A stretch of 64,000 nt of DNA, taken from the NCBI RefSeq assembly GCF_000003815.2, contig NC_049982.1, positions 12,482,043 through 12,546,042 on the forward strand, in the 5' to 3' direction. Source of the DNA: Branchiostoma floridae (taxonomy: Eukaryota > Chordata > Leptocardii > Amphioxiformes > Branchiostomatidae). Below, piece after piece: positions 1 to 13,530 of this stretch; the stretch's first letter is position 1, and every line of letters starts with the position of its first letter. Below the pieces are notes generated by a model that was given only the letters and a program-made list of their open reading frames with translations, made no database searches and had not been told where the DNA came from. The translations under genes were made by a program, and so were the position numbers.

Positions 1-1007
1 CACGGCTACATCAGCCTGTAGCAGGTGTCAGCTCACATTTGCAAACACGGCCATCAACGGATAACTCAAACAAACAAGGGGGACCCCGGAAAAACCAAAG
101 CTGACTCAAGTGTACGATATCTGGCAGGTTTTCTCATTCCCTGCATATTTTATCTAATTATACGTAGTTGGTGAAGCACATGGCTAATCTGTCCCCCGAG
201 AGACATTATCTTCAGCAATCACCAGTAATCATTTCCGCTAATTCAGCATTTGAATGACTACAAACAGACAGAAAGTGCATCATAGAAAACATAACTGTTA
301 TTTCGTAGAATGAAATGTGTTAAAATGTCTGTGAAGGTACATTTTGAGCATTCATTCTAAACACAGGGAAACCATTATGTTACTTGCATCAGAAGTTATG
401 TGTTTTACACAAGAGATAAGAGAAACTGACCCACGAGCGACCTTTCTCGGTACATGTGACCAGCTGTCATTTGCAGTTTTTCGCTCATTACACACGCATC
501 AAATTAATAGAAATGGAGTAAATGAAATTAATCTAAAATCGTCGTTTGGGGGACGAGGCAAGGGAGGAACGGTCCAGTGGACTTCACCTGCTGCCTTCAA
601 CCCGAAATTCTTTAAAGAATTATCCTTCTCAAGAATGCTCAATTGATATTTCTGTCAACCATCATCCGTTGTAGACATTTTATGTTAACGGGTTGTGCAT
701 GTTAATCATTTCTTGTTAGAATTTTAACGTTGGTGAAAAAAGACCTTTGAGGTTGCGCAATGAAAACCAATCATTCATCATCATCAGATGCACGGTTCCA
801 CCTTAAAATTGGTTCTGTGTATAGAAGCTGTATATGAAAATAGTTAAAACTAGGTACTGAACCGGTTCTATAACTTTCATCATTCCTAAGTTAATATAAT
901 CAGTCTATATAATCAGTCCTTATCTTGCAGGTATGTTGTATTATTTTGTGGTCTGGTGTCCAGATATTTAAATCATTATGTAAGCGTATTGATAGTTTTG
1001 TAAAATA
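1..1007. other. No gene recognised
   Basis: AT-rich sequence with frequent stops in all frames and only short chance ORFs. I see no splice-framed coding segment, RNA gene or clear repeat here. Confidence 0.5.
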
Positions 1008-1218
1008 CCTGAGTTGTCAAATGTTCGCGGTGGATTAATGTTCGCGGTTTTCGCGGTGACCACTTCACCGCGAACTTAAAACCACCGCGAACATTTTTGT
1101 ATTATGGTATTAGACTGCAGTCTATGGTGTTACCACGGACTTAAAACCACCGGGAAAAGTCCTTTTTCCCGCTACCGCGAAATTAAATTCCCGCGAACTT
1201 AAATGCATTTACAGTATC
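1008..1218. mobile_element. MITE-like palindromic element (TTCGCGG family)
   Basis: The stretch is built from repeated TTCGCGGT motifs and their complements ACCGCGAA. The sequence GTTCGCGGTTTTCGCGGTGA near 1040 folds back on TCACCGCGAACTT at about 1065, and the right end carries TTCCCGCGAACTTAAATGC. An inner hairpin GGGAAAAGTCCTTTTTCCC lies at about 1153-1175. No protein is encoded. Such short, AT-flanked, palindromic non-autonomous elements are common in amphioxus. The exact ends and target duplication are not resolved by eye. Confidence 0.6.
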
Positions 1219-4149
1219 TTTTTACAAAACTTTTTAGCGCTTTTCAGTAAGGTAATGCCACGGATCAAAAGACAAACTACATTAATATCAAAACATAACA
1301 CATATATCTTTTACGTATACGCATTACTTACAAGAAGTGATTTGTACATGAATATAGGAGGTGCTTCCATGGGCTGCGACGGAATTACATGGGCTTAGGC
1401 CTCAAAGTTCGACCCTTTTTACATCAAATAGATCATGAAAAAGCTTGCAAGTCCTTTCGAATGTACATGAGGACGCTTGCATCTGTGTGGAATGTATTTA
1501 TTGGATTTAATCATATTTTCACAGTGCCCAATCTGCAGTACCACTCCCGGTCGCCTCCGGAAAAGTGCTGAAAAAGACCGTCCAGTTACCAAATCAACTT
1601 TCAGTCTTCTCAGGAATGAGATATCGGGGAAGGCTCACAAGGGGGTTTGAGATTTAAACTTTAAGTCATTAAAACTTAAGAATGACAGTATTGATGACAG
1701 GTCACAAACATTGCAATGGGATATTAGGTCATAAATGATACATGTATGTTTGTACCCATGCATTCAAGATACACATGTACATGTATTCATATCTTGCTTG
1801 TTGTTTCTGTTGTCCTCACTTTTAGTCTTTGCAACTGTCACTCTTTAAAGATGAGGAAAGCCAAGAGTGTTGTTCATGTGTAAGAGCCCTTTGTATGACG
1901 GTTCCAAAACCCAAAACTTCCATCTTCGGAAATTCGCCCGGATGGACACGTTTTCTTGCTCACTTCTACCGACCTTCCCATCTAAAGGTTACCCACCTGT
2001 CTTATTACATGTATTGTTGTGTTTCTGGTAATTGTTGGAGTTTTCAGTCCTCTAAATAACTATATGCTATTATTTTCTTTAGGTTTATGTCTGGATATGC
2101 TAAGTGAAGAAATACGTAATGTAGAAACGATCACTTTTTTGTAGTTAATATGGCCACACTAACACAATCTTCCAGACGCCCTAAAAACTGGTGCCAGCAG
2201 GCAAGAGCAGACGAGATAAAACGCTCGTAAATTCACGAATGTTATAAAAAGATGAACTTGAAGCGCTAGCTCTGTCGTCGTGTTGTAGTCTGCCTCGTTT
2301 CAGAAGATGGTATAAGAAACTGTCATGATTATCCCATAAAAACACGGACTTTGAGCAAGACACAAGTTTAAAGCGCCTCCGAACGGGCAAAAATATTATT
2401 GCAGGACGCAAAAAAATGTTGCCAGGACGCTGCAAAAATTACCCAAACCGCCTAATGTCCTCATTGTCATGGCATGCACTTAACTTCGACGCGACTATTA
2501 ATTCAGCTAGCAGAAGCTATCATTTTGCTGGTTCAGTCCAGGAGTATTTTGTTCTGCAACCATGAATGTAATTTTCATATCTGACGCTCCACAGCAGTCG
2601 ATATTAGTGAAGAGTTGGCAAAATGCAGAACAAAACAGTGAAAACAACGCCTCCAATCTGTGATAATCCCGTGTCTGTTGTAAACGTTATATGTCGTAAA
2701 GACTCAACATCACGTGCCTTTGGAGACTGTCCTACCGTACAAAAGCGACATCTAGCAGACAGCTGCAGAACGACAGGATCTAGGAGCTATAGTCATCGGA
2801 TAGTGTAATCAGCACCATGGTCACTACCAGCCTTCTCCTTCCTACGACTCCCAGCTAACATCAAAATCATTTGATCCAAACAACTACAGTAGTGATATAA
2901 TTTGGTTATTGCAAACAGCATATCAAACTTGGAGATAAGGTGTTTATTTCCCTGTCTTTAATATTACATAAGATATAAAGCCATGTAAAGAGTCTAACTA
3001 CAAAGGTCCTGAGCAGTCACATTCTTCAATCACTTCAATCACTGCGCGTTTTCTACGGTCTCAGGTTTATGGAAACGTTCTCCTCTACATAGAATAGAAG
3101 GATCTGATTGATTTTTGCTTTATATAGCTAACCTCAGCTGACACGTATTTGCAGGTTGTAACGGACCGGAGATGCAATATATTTTTCTTCGGCAGATGTC
3201 GCAGCGTTCAAGGAAAATACCGTCCAGGACTGTCAGGTAGACTTTTGGCCAAAAAAACATGTCTCCCATATAACTTCATATACTCGAACGTCAACTTTCT
3301 TGTTTTTTTTACAACAAGATGCATAGTTAGCCTAACCATATGTCGCTTGAAGTAATAGAAATTGGAGAAAGACAGACAACAAACCAGTGGGGTTAATTTT
3401 GGACTGGCCTACTCTTTTGGTGTGTTTATACCGTCTACAATATTGCGGCAAAGGGATGTCGCAAAGCAAACGATAGCTTTGGCCCGGCTAACTCGACTGG
3501 TGTGTTAAGTGTTTTACGTTACTTGGACAATTTCTAAACTCCTACCATTCCAAGCGACGTGTGGAACCTGGTAGAGACAAACACGGCCGAGTCCCGGGCA
3601 CTTCAGGGGGAGCGATACCGTTCTCTCCTGTAGTGGTCGATCAATGAATTCCCTGGGTAATCTGCTGGCGCGGTGATTATAAAGTATGCCATTCTGTGAT
3701 GCTTTAATATCAGTTATTTAAGTAACCATGACTGTAAATCCCCGTTCTTCAGTTTGGCAACGTCTCAATAGTGGCAACTGACGAGAGATGTCATACCCAG
3801 TTTTTACTTATTTTTATTACCCAGTTCTGCAGTTCACCTGTCACTTTTATTGTCAAAATAAAATGAAGTAAAGTAAAATAAAATAAAAGATACTCTATCC
3901 ACAATCGTCAAAATAACAGAAAAGATAATCTATCCACAGTTGATGCAGTAGATCTGTATTTCAATGTCAAGGTGGCGTTTAACTTGTTTATTGGCCTACT
4001 TCCTTTATCGATATTTATCGAAACTGTTTTTGTTCTCAGGAAGCCGCCTAGGTCAGGTTAGAACCAGGGTTTTGTACTAGCTGTGGCTAATTTTCATGAT
4101 TTCCACAGGAACACGACACTTACCGAACATGCTGTTCCCACTTGCTGTT
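1219..4149. other. No gene recognised
   Basis: Ordinary AT-rich non-coding sequence. The ORFs present are short, have no splice context or recognisable motifs, and have composition like the surrounding DNA. Confidence 0.45.
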
Positions 4150-4600
4150 AAATACTTTTAATTGTAGCCGCAGGGGATCCTGGGAATCATCGCAGCCTCC
4201 TCGCGCGGGGCGTTCTGGGTCACGCCATGACTATTGGAGACGACAAGACCAAGTCGCACCGCCGCTAACCCCCCTGCTGCAGCACCGCGCCCGCAGGTGA
4301 CTCCAATAACGGAGGAAATGAAGACATCTTCGGGATTATCGCCGCAGCTTCCGCGGCGTTTTTGATCCGTACGATTGTTTGTGGTGGACTGCCCGCCCCC
4401 CTCCCCACCGCGCTGGTACCCACACGGCGACACACCGACTGCAGCTGGCAGGTGTTCTGTGTGGGGATAATACAACATCTGTAAGCGCGGTAACCACCTT
4501 TTAATTAACACACCAGCATGATATAACTCACTTAATTCCCCCTCCCCCGCGGAAGGGAAACACTGACCCCACCTCCCTCACAAAACAGGACTCGTTCTGA
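4150..4600. other. GC-rich island of unknown role
   Basis: The island is much richer in G, C and CpG than its AT-rich flanks. On the plus strand one frame stays open from about 4301 to the TAA near 4483, just after a CAG acceptor-like site. It reads as an alanine/isoleucine-rich hydrophobic stretch (FGIIAAASAAFLI) followed by proline-rich sequence. About 100 bases upstream a second, diverged version of the hydrophobic motif (LGIIAASSRGAF) appears in another frame, so part of the island may be an old internal duplication. A single exon, a CpG-island promoter or a plain GC-rich repeat are all possible. I recognise no protein family. Confidence 0.3.
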
Positions 4601-4699
4601 GGAGAAATGTCAAATTAGCGCAACCTGGAAGATCGATAATTGTCAGTGAAAAGTGGACCATTTTGCGGGTGCAGAGGATAATTGAAGCTTTGAAACGAG

Positions 4700-4745
4700 G
4701 GTTTGTGGCGGGAAAAGCTCTTTTTCCCGCACCATTACACTGTAG
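4700..4745. repeat. Hairpin relic of the 1.1-kb MITE family
   Basis: GCGGGAAAAGCTC and TTTTTCCCGC form a short perfect hairpin, followed by CACCATTACACTGTAGTC. The same hairpin and a complementary flank (GACTGCAGTCTATGGTG) occur inside the element at 1008-1218, so this looks like a truncated copy in opposite orientation. Confidence 0.45.
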
Positions 4746-4961
4746 TCAATACCCACTGATGGAAAGGTTAAAGATTATTTTTAGTGCCCTCTAATAAGTC
4801 TACCTTCTTGACCCATTGCTTGTGAAGTATTCATAGAAGTGTAAAGTGTGAAAAGTTCCTAGAAAATCGTTTTTTTTTCTGTGTAAAAAAATAGATTTCG
4901 TTGAAAAATCCGAACATTTCAAAAACAATTTACCGTAAAAAAAATCCGTGTTAATTACGGA

Positions 4962-5106
4962 CCTCTGGCACCAATAAGATTGCGTTGCCCGAGTCAATGA
5001 TAGGCTGGACTTCATAGGCCATCAATAAATAGCCCTCTGGCACCAATAAGACTGCGTTGCCTGGGCTGAGTCAAAGATAGGCTGGACTTCATATATGCTA
5101 TCAATA
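4962..5106 (+). repeat. Two-copy tandem duplication, 72-bp period
   Basis: CCTCTGGCACCAATAAGA starts at 4962 and again at 5034. Each is followed by a related GCGTTGCC...GATAGGCTGGACTTCATA segment and ends in ATCAATAAA. The second copy has a few substitutions and a small insertion. No coding function is seen. Confidence 0.75.
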
Positions 5107-6254
5107 AAACTTACTTACATTCACCTTCAATGTAAATCAGGTAAAGATGAAATAGCAACTTAAAGAAAAGGGTCGGTCAAGGTCGAAAATGAAGTGGCTT
5201 CTTTATTTACAATAGATGATTAACACAATGGTCTGGTGGAAGAACGAACAAACCCTGACTGTCCGAGTGACGTGGTATCACGCGAGGGTCCGGTCAATCG
5301 GAGCGTCGCTAGGAGCGCCATTGAAAGATCGCCATTTAGTCTAGCTACATAATGTGTACATTACAGTGCACGATCTGTTGGATACACCTCATATTTGACT
5401 GCAACACTGTTTTGTATTAGAATATTCTATCAGTAGACTATTAAATCCAGCTGTGGAGTCAACGTGAGGGAGACTTGCTGGGCGTCAAAATCGTGACCAA
5501 AGACGCCATGAAATCGCGAATTTCTAAAAAATACTTAATTAACTTAATACGAATTGAAATCTGTCATTTAATTTGCATAGCGTGTCCCCCTTTTAGCAGA
5601 ACTTCAAAAGAAACACATAGTCCAAGCCAAGAGTGGTAGCCGGGGAACATTTTTATAACCGCGCAGGTGATAACCTCACCACGCCCTTTAACAAGAGCAT
5701 GTACGTCATCCAGGTGCGGTAAGTTTGGCTCTGTCAGGAAAGAAACAGCACACGCGTTTTTCATTGTTTACTCTCCTGTTAACCCGAGATAACTTACTCT
5801 GAGTTCAAGGGAAAATCTATTAAAACAATGTGGTGTGAATGACAGGTGTAGAGGGAGGGGTATGGGGCCTTGAACGCTGCCTCAGGGAATCGACCCCACA
5901 GGACGACAATCGTACATGTCGCTCCCAACTACCGCTGTACGGTAAAGTATGTTTAATAAAATGATAAGCCCAGAAGCACTTGGAAGCTCAGTCGATGTAA
6001 TCCCCTAATTAATTAACTGCTGATTTGCGCAGATAACACGAGTTAGAGTGGTCTATGATTTGAAATGTATTTGCTGGTCATGAACTTTGGACATATATAA
6101 ACCTTATTAACGCGTGATCAGGTAGTGCTAGCACGGCAGCCGGTACCGTTTTTCGTCAATCTATTCCACTTGAACTTTGCTTTTGATCATGACATATTTG
6201 GCGTTTATCGTGTTCCCTTAGATGCTTTACCCCCCACAGCTTTCCTCTCAGGGC

Positions 6255-6392
6255 ACTTGTGTCAGTATGTGCGTGAGTGTCTGTATGACCACGCACAAAC
6301 ATGTTTTATTGTTTGTGCGTGCATGTGTGTATGTATGTATGTATGTGTGTGCGAGCGTGTGTGTGCGCGCGTGCGTCTGTCTCTGTGTGTGA
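6255..6392. repeat. GT-rich microsatellite
   Basis: Alternating TGTG/TGTATG runs with scattered interruptions. The overlapping ORFs on both strands are low-complexity translations of this repeat. Confidence 0.8.
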
Positions 6393-9300
6393 GGAATATA
6401 ATGATATGTTGTCACACACCATGGTGATACACAATTTTTATCGAAAGAATTATACATTATAGGACTTTTTCCAATACTGAGATGTAGCATAACATTCCAC
6501 ATTCTTATGACAATCCATTCTTGAATGTCTTCGATCAAAGTATCACTGACAATGATAAATCTAATTTCAATAACATCACAATTATTATAGCGTGTACAAC
6601 TATATTAGCTCATTCCATGTAGATGACACGAGTCAGACAGGTTAGATCTAATGCTGTACTTGCCTGGTAGGCCATTTGGAAAAACATGAGCTAGTTTTGT
6701 TATTATTGTGACCCTCGAAAACTGAAGGGCGGTGCGATCTAATTAAAGGAAGTAAACATCCATATCAAGTTTATCTGTTTGCCACAACCTTTGCTACATT
6801 ATTCACCTCACAATCACAAAGAAAGTAGATTGCATTTTGCCGTTGCTTGTGTATACCTGTATGTGAGCACTCCACATCTGATTTCAGGCGAGTTACAATA
6901 GCATGTGTACAATGTCCATATCACATTGATCTCCTTGTGAAAAAGTTCGCTCTCAATGCACTGCTGTTGATAATTGCCATCGAGCCAATCATTCCTTGTC
7001 GTTTGCTAGATTCAAATGTGGTTAATAGCAAGGGAACGTGTGTCGTGCGTTTTACGGTGTAGATGCTTGTCCCTGACTTTGGTCTACACTCGAGTTGGCC
7101 GCCCCTCTGACCGACCAGTCGAGTAGGAGCGTCCGGGCCAGGCCAAAAGCCAAATCGATCAAAGATAAACACCGCCTAATGAATTGAGTCATCATCGCTA
7201 TTTACTAAACGGGCGATAACATTCACCACAGACTAGCCGACCCTTTACGATGACGGGCACTTACCAGACTCGCTAGGAAAGGATTTTAAGGGGGTAAACA
7301 CTAGGAGTGGACACCGGCGTCTTTGCGCGACTGCCCATTCCCAAAGTGTCAAGTCCGTCTCTTCTACCAAAAGATGTAGACAAATATTTTGGAGACTTTT
7401 TGTTTCAGTTATTTAACATCTCTTAAGAAACATTCCCGTTAGTTATTTGCCCTTGAAATACACGATCTTACCTGTCTTTCCTATTTTCAAATATACCACT
7501 GGTATTTTAGAATCCTTAACAATGACTGAATGAGCTACAATCTATTTTCGTTCAAGCAGGAAGTAAATATGAATGTGCAAAAACAACGGGGGCTTTGTCA
7601 TATTTACCAATGCAGGACATATGATGCTCCAAAACTTTAGTTAAATTGGACGGTTTATATCATCATATTCAGGTCTCATCTTCTTATGCGTGACGAATGT
7701 GGGGGAAACATTTTCTCTACCATTGAGAATATAAGTCTGCCTGCGCCATTGCAGAGCACTTATTGTTCGGACATGTGTTAAATAATCGTTCGTCACGACA
7801 GGTTTGGAAGGAGTCAACACAACTTCACCGACTAATGCTCCAATTGCTTAACGCCGACGTTTTGGAGAGTGATATGTTGTCCCTCATCTAGAGGCTATTG
7901 TAGATGTGTGTACCCAATGGCTCCAAACACGAGGCTATTTGTCGTACAAAACGGTATTAATGGACAGCAGAGCGAAAACTGATTGACAGAACTACGGACA
8001 AATGGTTTAGTTTTAACTCACAAACCCTGCTCTACCGACAAACTGTCGCCTCAAACTGTCCTCACAAACAGACGACATATTTTTTCACGTCACCAGGGTA
8101 ATTGGGCGGCCATGTTAGCATGTCGTGCGCACATTCGCGCGCATTAATCGATGAAATTAAGGAGGAGTCCGCTCCTTATCGTAAAGTGATGCAGGAGGCC
8201 ACAGACTTTATCACGTAAAATGATAACAGACGAGCCGGAACAAGAACCACTTGTGACCAGCGAGGGGGCGATCAAACAAACCTGAATGACGGGGTGACAT
8301 CGAAAATCTGGAAGAAATATGAGGGATAATTCAAATCATATACAAGAGCCGCAATACCACACGCAAAACCGCACAACTTCGTACACAGTTAGACCGAGAC
8401 AAGCTGACCTATGTCATCTCTAATATGATTCTTTGGAGTTTTATTTGACGAAATAATAGGAAATGTATGCTGAAAATTGGCAGATATAGTATATGATAGC
8501 TATGGTATATGGTAGCTACCCTCCTATTATACTGTACAGTGTTGGCAAACAAGTACGTACTAACATTTTCTGGCAGAGTTTGTTAACTAAGTGCAAGGAA
8601 AGTTTCATGAAGACAGCTCCGAAAAGAATCTGGAGAAATATGGAGTTTCGGGCGACCCTCGCTGATCAGGAATGTTCACGCTCATTCCGCCCCTTCAAAC
8701 GGATTAATACAGGCATCTGGGAAGACGAATATTCCCTCCGCCGGGAAATATCGGAGCAGTCTCGGCGGAACACCAGGGTCCCCCGGAAACCGCCTTCCCA
8801 CGGTGTTCTGAACCCTGCGTCCGTGAGCCCTCATGTCGCTTATTTTCGTCACCTCCTTGCTTCGACGTTAGAGGGCAATTTGTTAGCGGCATGATTGGTT
8901 GAAATTGCTTTGTTGTCACAAACGATTGTCGATAGGGTGGGCGGACTCTCAGGAATGCAAAGCTTCGGGGCGACCAACCAAATATTCTCGAGAAATTTCA
9001 GCAGGGGGACTTGAGGACAAGTTATGGAGCAAAAAAGTTTATGGTTGCCAGATTGGAATCCGGGGCCACGGTAAGTGTAAAACAACACCGGGTCAAATAG
9101 TGGATATACGACAGGATGACCACTGGGACAGGCTTGATTAATGGCCGCACGCATCTGGACACGAGTTCGCTGGTCAGTCGGGCCAGGTGAGGCAAGCAAG
9201 GTTCCTGAGCTCAGTGATGGTGGGTGGGACGTGTTTGCCTCCCGGGCCATCACTTCAGGGCGACTGAAGGCCTTACCGTGGAAGAAATAAACACCATGGA

Positions 9301-11465
9301 AAGCTGGAGACTTACGTTGATGGTGACAATATTCTGAAACAAATCGATAATTAACAGATTGATATATGTAAGACGGGACATATGTCCATTCCGCATGAGA
9401 TATTCCTTTAGAACAGAAACATATAAAACAACACATAATTTTCGCGACCTTCCACCGTCCCAAACGCCCGTCAATCATTCATCGCTTCAACACGTCTGGT
9501 CATTTCAAAATTTTTCTCCGACCATGGCCATTTTTTCTAGTAACTTAAGCCGGGTCACCGACCTTTCCTCGTCGAGAAAACATCCCTATTAAAAGTGAGA
9601 GTGATTGATGGTATCCCTTATGGTAAACAGGTTGTCTGCAGGAGACAACGTCTGCCTTGTAGACCAGGATTTGGCTGGTTAGCTCAGCTGAAATAATTAC
9701 CCGTCCTCCTGGGCAGACGACATTGTCCAGACCAAAGGATCGCGGCAGCTGCGAGGATGACCTATGATATGTTATTCACACCTCGAGGTCAACAAGGAAG
9801 AATTGTCAAAAATTAAAACAGGTTACAAACCAGCAAAGTTACAGAACACATCTTCAGAAGACGTGAAATATTCAGGGAGAGGCGAACACAAGAACATCAG
9901 GTGGAGGGGGTCTAGTGATTGGCGGGCTCTACAATATATACATTTCTGGTAGTAAAAATCAGGAATAGATAGCTATAATGTAACACTACCAAAATGTACA
10001 TTTTACAACGTGTTGGTCTTTTTAGATGCTGCCACACCAAATTTTTTACTATTTTTTTAAAATCCGAAATTATACAATGGGAAGAGAGGCACCCTGAATA
10101 TCAGTTTATGTGTCAGAATCAGATTACAAATGGACCTGTGATTTGTATTCCAACGTGCTTTTAGAGTTCAGATGTCCGAGGAGAGGTCAATATTGGACCC
10201 CAAACATAAGCACTTTAGTACTGGACAGTTGGTAATGTAAGGGGGAGGTACTGTGTCTACTGCCTGACACGTGTTGACGGCCAGTCGGCGCACGATGGGG
10301 GTGGGCGAAACAACATGTGGGCACTTTGTACCTCACACACAAACATCGTACCCACAATATATGCCCGGCCCATCGTCATATTCATCTTGTTAACGTTGTA
10401 GTGTATGAGGGTTTATCACACTGGAGTCACAGTACATTGCGATACTGAAATTGAAAAAAAAGAAAGAAAATGTTGTGATTTGGTGCCCCATTTGGAGAAG
10501 AAACACAAAATTGGTCCCCTCTCTGCATCGTCCCTTCACCGTTCAGTATCACCATCTACTCTTCTTTTCCATCTCTTCATTCTTGTCTGCCTTCATTCTT
10601 TTTTATTCCTGCCTTTCATACAACAGTTCCGCGATCTCGTAAATGTGCTCTCCAATATCTTTTCTGGGTCTGCTGATTCCAATTTTCCCCGTCTACTCCA
10701 GTACCGCGCCCCACCCGGATATTAAAAAGGCTGGCCATGCATGGTGGTCCACACGGCCGAGAAGAACCACATTCTTCCCCCTGGTTAAGCCTTCCGCGGA
10801 TCAAGCCACCCGCCTGTTTCAGACACACTTTAAGGATTTACGTGCCCAATGATACGTCTTTTAACATCTGCCAACACCCTGTACAGGTCAGCGCGCAAAT
10901 AAAACACGCAGTATCGCACACTGAGGCTCCCGCAATCGAGAAAAAAGTCTGCAAAACAACTCGACATGGAAAAGTAGTGAGCTAAGTTATAAGAGGGTGG
11001 ATAGATTTCAGTGATAGCATGAGGTGATCATATCATCATATCAGCGTCTGGTGTTAATAATGCTCATGATGAAGTCATTACGGTGTAAATGGCTTGCTCT
11101 TCTCGCAAAGTAGTTTGAAACTTCACCAAATGGGACAACACTTAACGAGTTCTTAGCGTTTGAGCTGGCGCAGAAGTTCAGAGGGTGGGGTAGCCTAGTG
11201 GGGCAGGAGGTATAGCTTGCTAAAAGGGACGACCTTCGAGGAGGCTATCTTTGTATATTAGTATACGTTTAGTTTGTGGATGATTTTGTCTATACTATGG
11301 GCCTATCAATCTCAGGGCCTATATAGGAGTTCCCAAGATGGGTGGGTGGGGTAGGCATCAATACAGGGGCGGTCTATAGTACAGGGTAGGGTGAAGATGT
11401 ACACCTATCGACACACTAACAATAGGGACGATAATGTAAATGGCTATCAGTATCAGATGATCTTA
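6393..11465. other. No gene recognised
   Basis: Mixed AT-rich sequence with several chance ORFs, the longest a 209-codon minus-strand frame at 8849-9478. None shows family motifs, splice-framed neighbours or compositional contrast. A tRNA A-box-like string near 9671 has no matching B box. Confidence 0.4.
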
Positions 11466-11467
11466 TG

Positions 11468-11497
11468 GGGGGGGGGGGTATGATGGGGGGGGGGGTG
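11468..11497. repeat. Poly-G runs
   Basis: Two runs of eleven or more G separated by TATGAT. This is low-complexity sequence able to form G-quadruplex-like structure. Confidence 0.85.
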
Positions 11498-13530
11498 CGT
11501 GGAAGAGTCGAGGTCCTTGCTTTGTTGTGAGAAGGTATAACCCTAACTCTTAAAGACAGGCAATCAGTTGGAGTGGGCAGCTGGGGCGGATCGGTCCATT
11601 CGGCCAGAAAATCTGCCATCACCTCTCGGGGTAGATAACACAAGAATGCGCTGGAGTATGCGGGTTACGGCCATGTGAGCCCGCGCCTCGCTTCACTCCA
11701 GCTCTGGGCACGTCTCAGATCTGCACCCCAAGGACACGCAGTTGGGCTTCTTTCAACCTCGACAAGGTTTCCAACCTGCTAGCTTCAAGAACAAATTCTT
11801 CCCGTATTACACATTGTCCGAAAAAAAAATCGGTAACAGTTCCCGGTCAGCATCGATCTCCCGCCATAAGCAGGGTATTATCGATACAAGCGGTTTTAAA
11901 AGGTTTGGCCGAAGCTGGCAGATGGAAGGCAGTGAGGCGGGGGAAGTGTTTACGGACGGGGTATCTTGTCCGATTGAGCGTGCTGTGGATTAAGTGGAAT
12001 CTCAGGTTGGGAGAGTTAACTCTTTATAGCACACCTAACGGCTAACCCCCTGAAATTGAAATAGGCGAAGTTTTGCAAAAGAAATGAACACTGGTTTTAA
12101 AAAAAGGGGGCGGTTAAAAGTGAACCCGTGGCACGGAATACATCAGAGAGAACGCTAGGGACAATCGTTCACCTGTGTAAAGAATCCGCCCTGTAAGGGA
12201 CCAGAGAAAAGGACGGCCCGTGTCACTTAATGCTCAATTTGGCTCCCCAGAGTGGCGAAGGGCACGTCCGTGGACGGGAAAGCTTTCATATCAAAGAGCC
12301 ATTAGTCGTCGACAATTGGGACAATGGTTTACTTTCGCTGACAATCTGTTTGGCTAGTGAGTCCATTCGGGCATTCATTGCACGAACTTTGCCACCATCG
12401 CTGCGTACAAATACCCGCTTCGGGAGCAAACCTATATCCCCAGAACGCCACCAGAAATCGGTTTAATTACATTGCAGAAGCCCAGTGTCATGCCTGCCCC
12501 AATCCTTCCCGCGGCGGCTCCCAGAAACAGGCTTTTAACGATGTTTAATGATGGGCCCAAATTACCGGGCTTTAATCGAGTGTCAATCAGTTTATCGCCC
12601 GCGCCTCGGCGGTTGCCTCGTTGGGTTGGCTCGCTATTGGCCAATTACAAATATAAATACAATTAATATTAGAACTGTTGACTGCAGAGCAAGCAATGCC
12701 GGCCGGCTAATCAGCAAGGAGCAATCTGTAGCCCAGGATGTGACGGGGGATACCAGAAATGTGGCGGTGGAGAGAAAAGCGGAATGTTGGGCGACGTGAC
12801 ATGCACCGGCCACAATTAAGTTGTCAAGGTCGGATAGGGCCATAGGGTGATGACGGGAAGGGTGTATTTAAAACAACCCGCGATGAAAACTCTCAGTGTT
12901 ACGGAGGCAGCTAATATTGTTGTCCGTGGAAAGAGGTTTTAAGAAATACGTCTAAACGTTTGGTACAATTTAGGCCGGTAAAATGAGGCAACACAGGAGG
13001 TTTGCAATCGACCAGGGTAATAATAAGGCAGCTTGAAGAGGAAACGGACTATTACGGCCCAATTTGGCGCCCTCCTGCTGCCGACCATCAGCCGTACGTG
13101 GTCTCTCATACACCAATCCGAAAACATCCCTCTTGTTGGACACGTTGTTTGATCAGGACTGTTCATTGCCCGAATTTCTCCTTTATCACGTACGTTATAG
13201 CAAATGTTGTTTGAACGCGACTTACGACAAACATGTGGACTGTATTATACAGATAACGCGTGTTTATCCGGTTCCGACATAGCTGTACCCATGATGCCCT
13301 GCGGCACGAAAAAGTAACATCGCCAGAGCTTTTCTCCGCCACTTTAGCCCCGGTGTGTGAAATCAAAGGCCTGGTGACTGAGTGATTTCAAATGGTTTGA
13401 AATCTATCATGAGGGGCTCATTAGGTGCCGCAGCTGGGCGATCAATTGAGGCGACCTACCTAGCCGAACACTTTGTTTAATGTTACCGTTGTATGGCCCA
13501 GCGTGGAGTAGGAGGGGGACGACATCCGCG
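11498..13530. other. Upstream flank of the homeobox gene
   Basis: More GC-balanced than the distal flank and without a coding frame I can support. A palindromic double CCAAT (ATTGGCCAAT, 12636-12645) lies six bases upstream of TATAAATA (12652-12659). These could belong to a distal promoter about 1.55 kb upstream of the start codon, but the spacing is too tight for a textbook CCAAT/TATA pair, so this is weak. Confidence 0.3.

Noticed and set aside
8849-9478. 209-codon minus-strand ORF
   Set aside because: No family motif, no splice-matched neighbours, and other frames in the same stretch are almost as open, so chance is the simplest explanation.
9665-9740. tRNA-like A box (GGTTAGCTCAGCTG)
   Set aside because: No B box of the GGTTCRANNCC type at tRNA spacing and no cloverleaf by eye.
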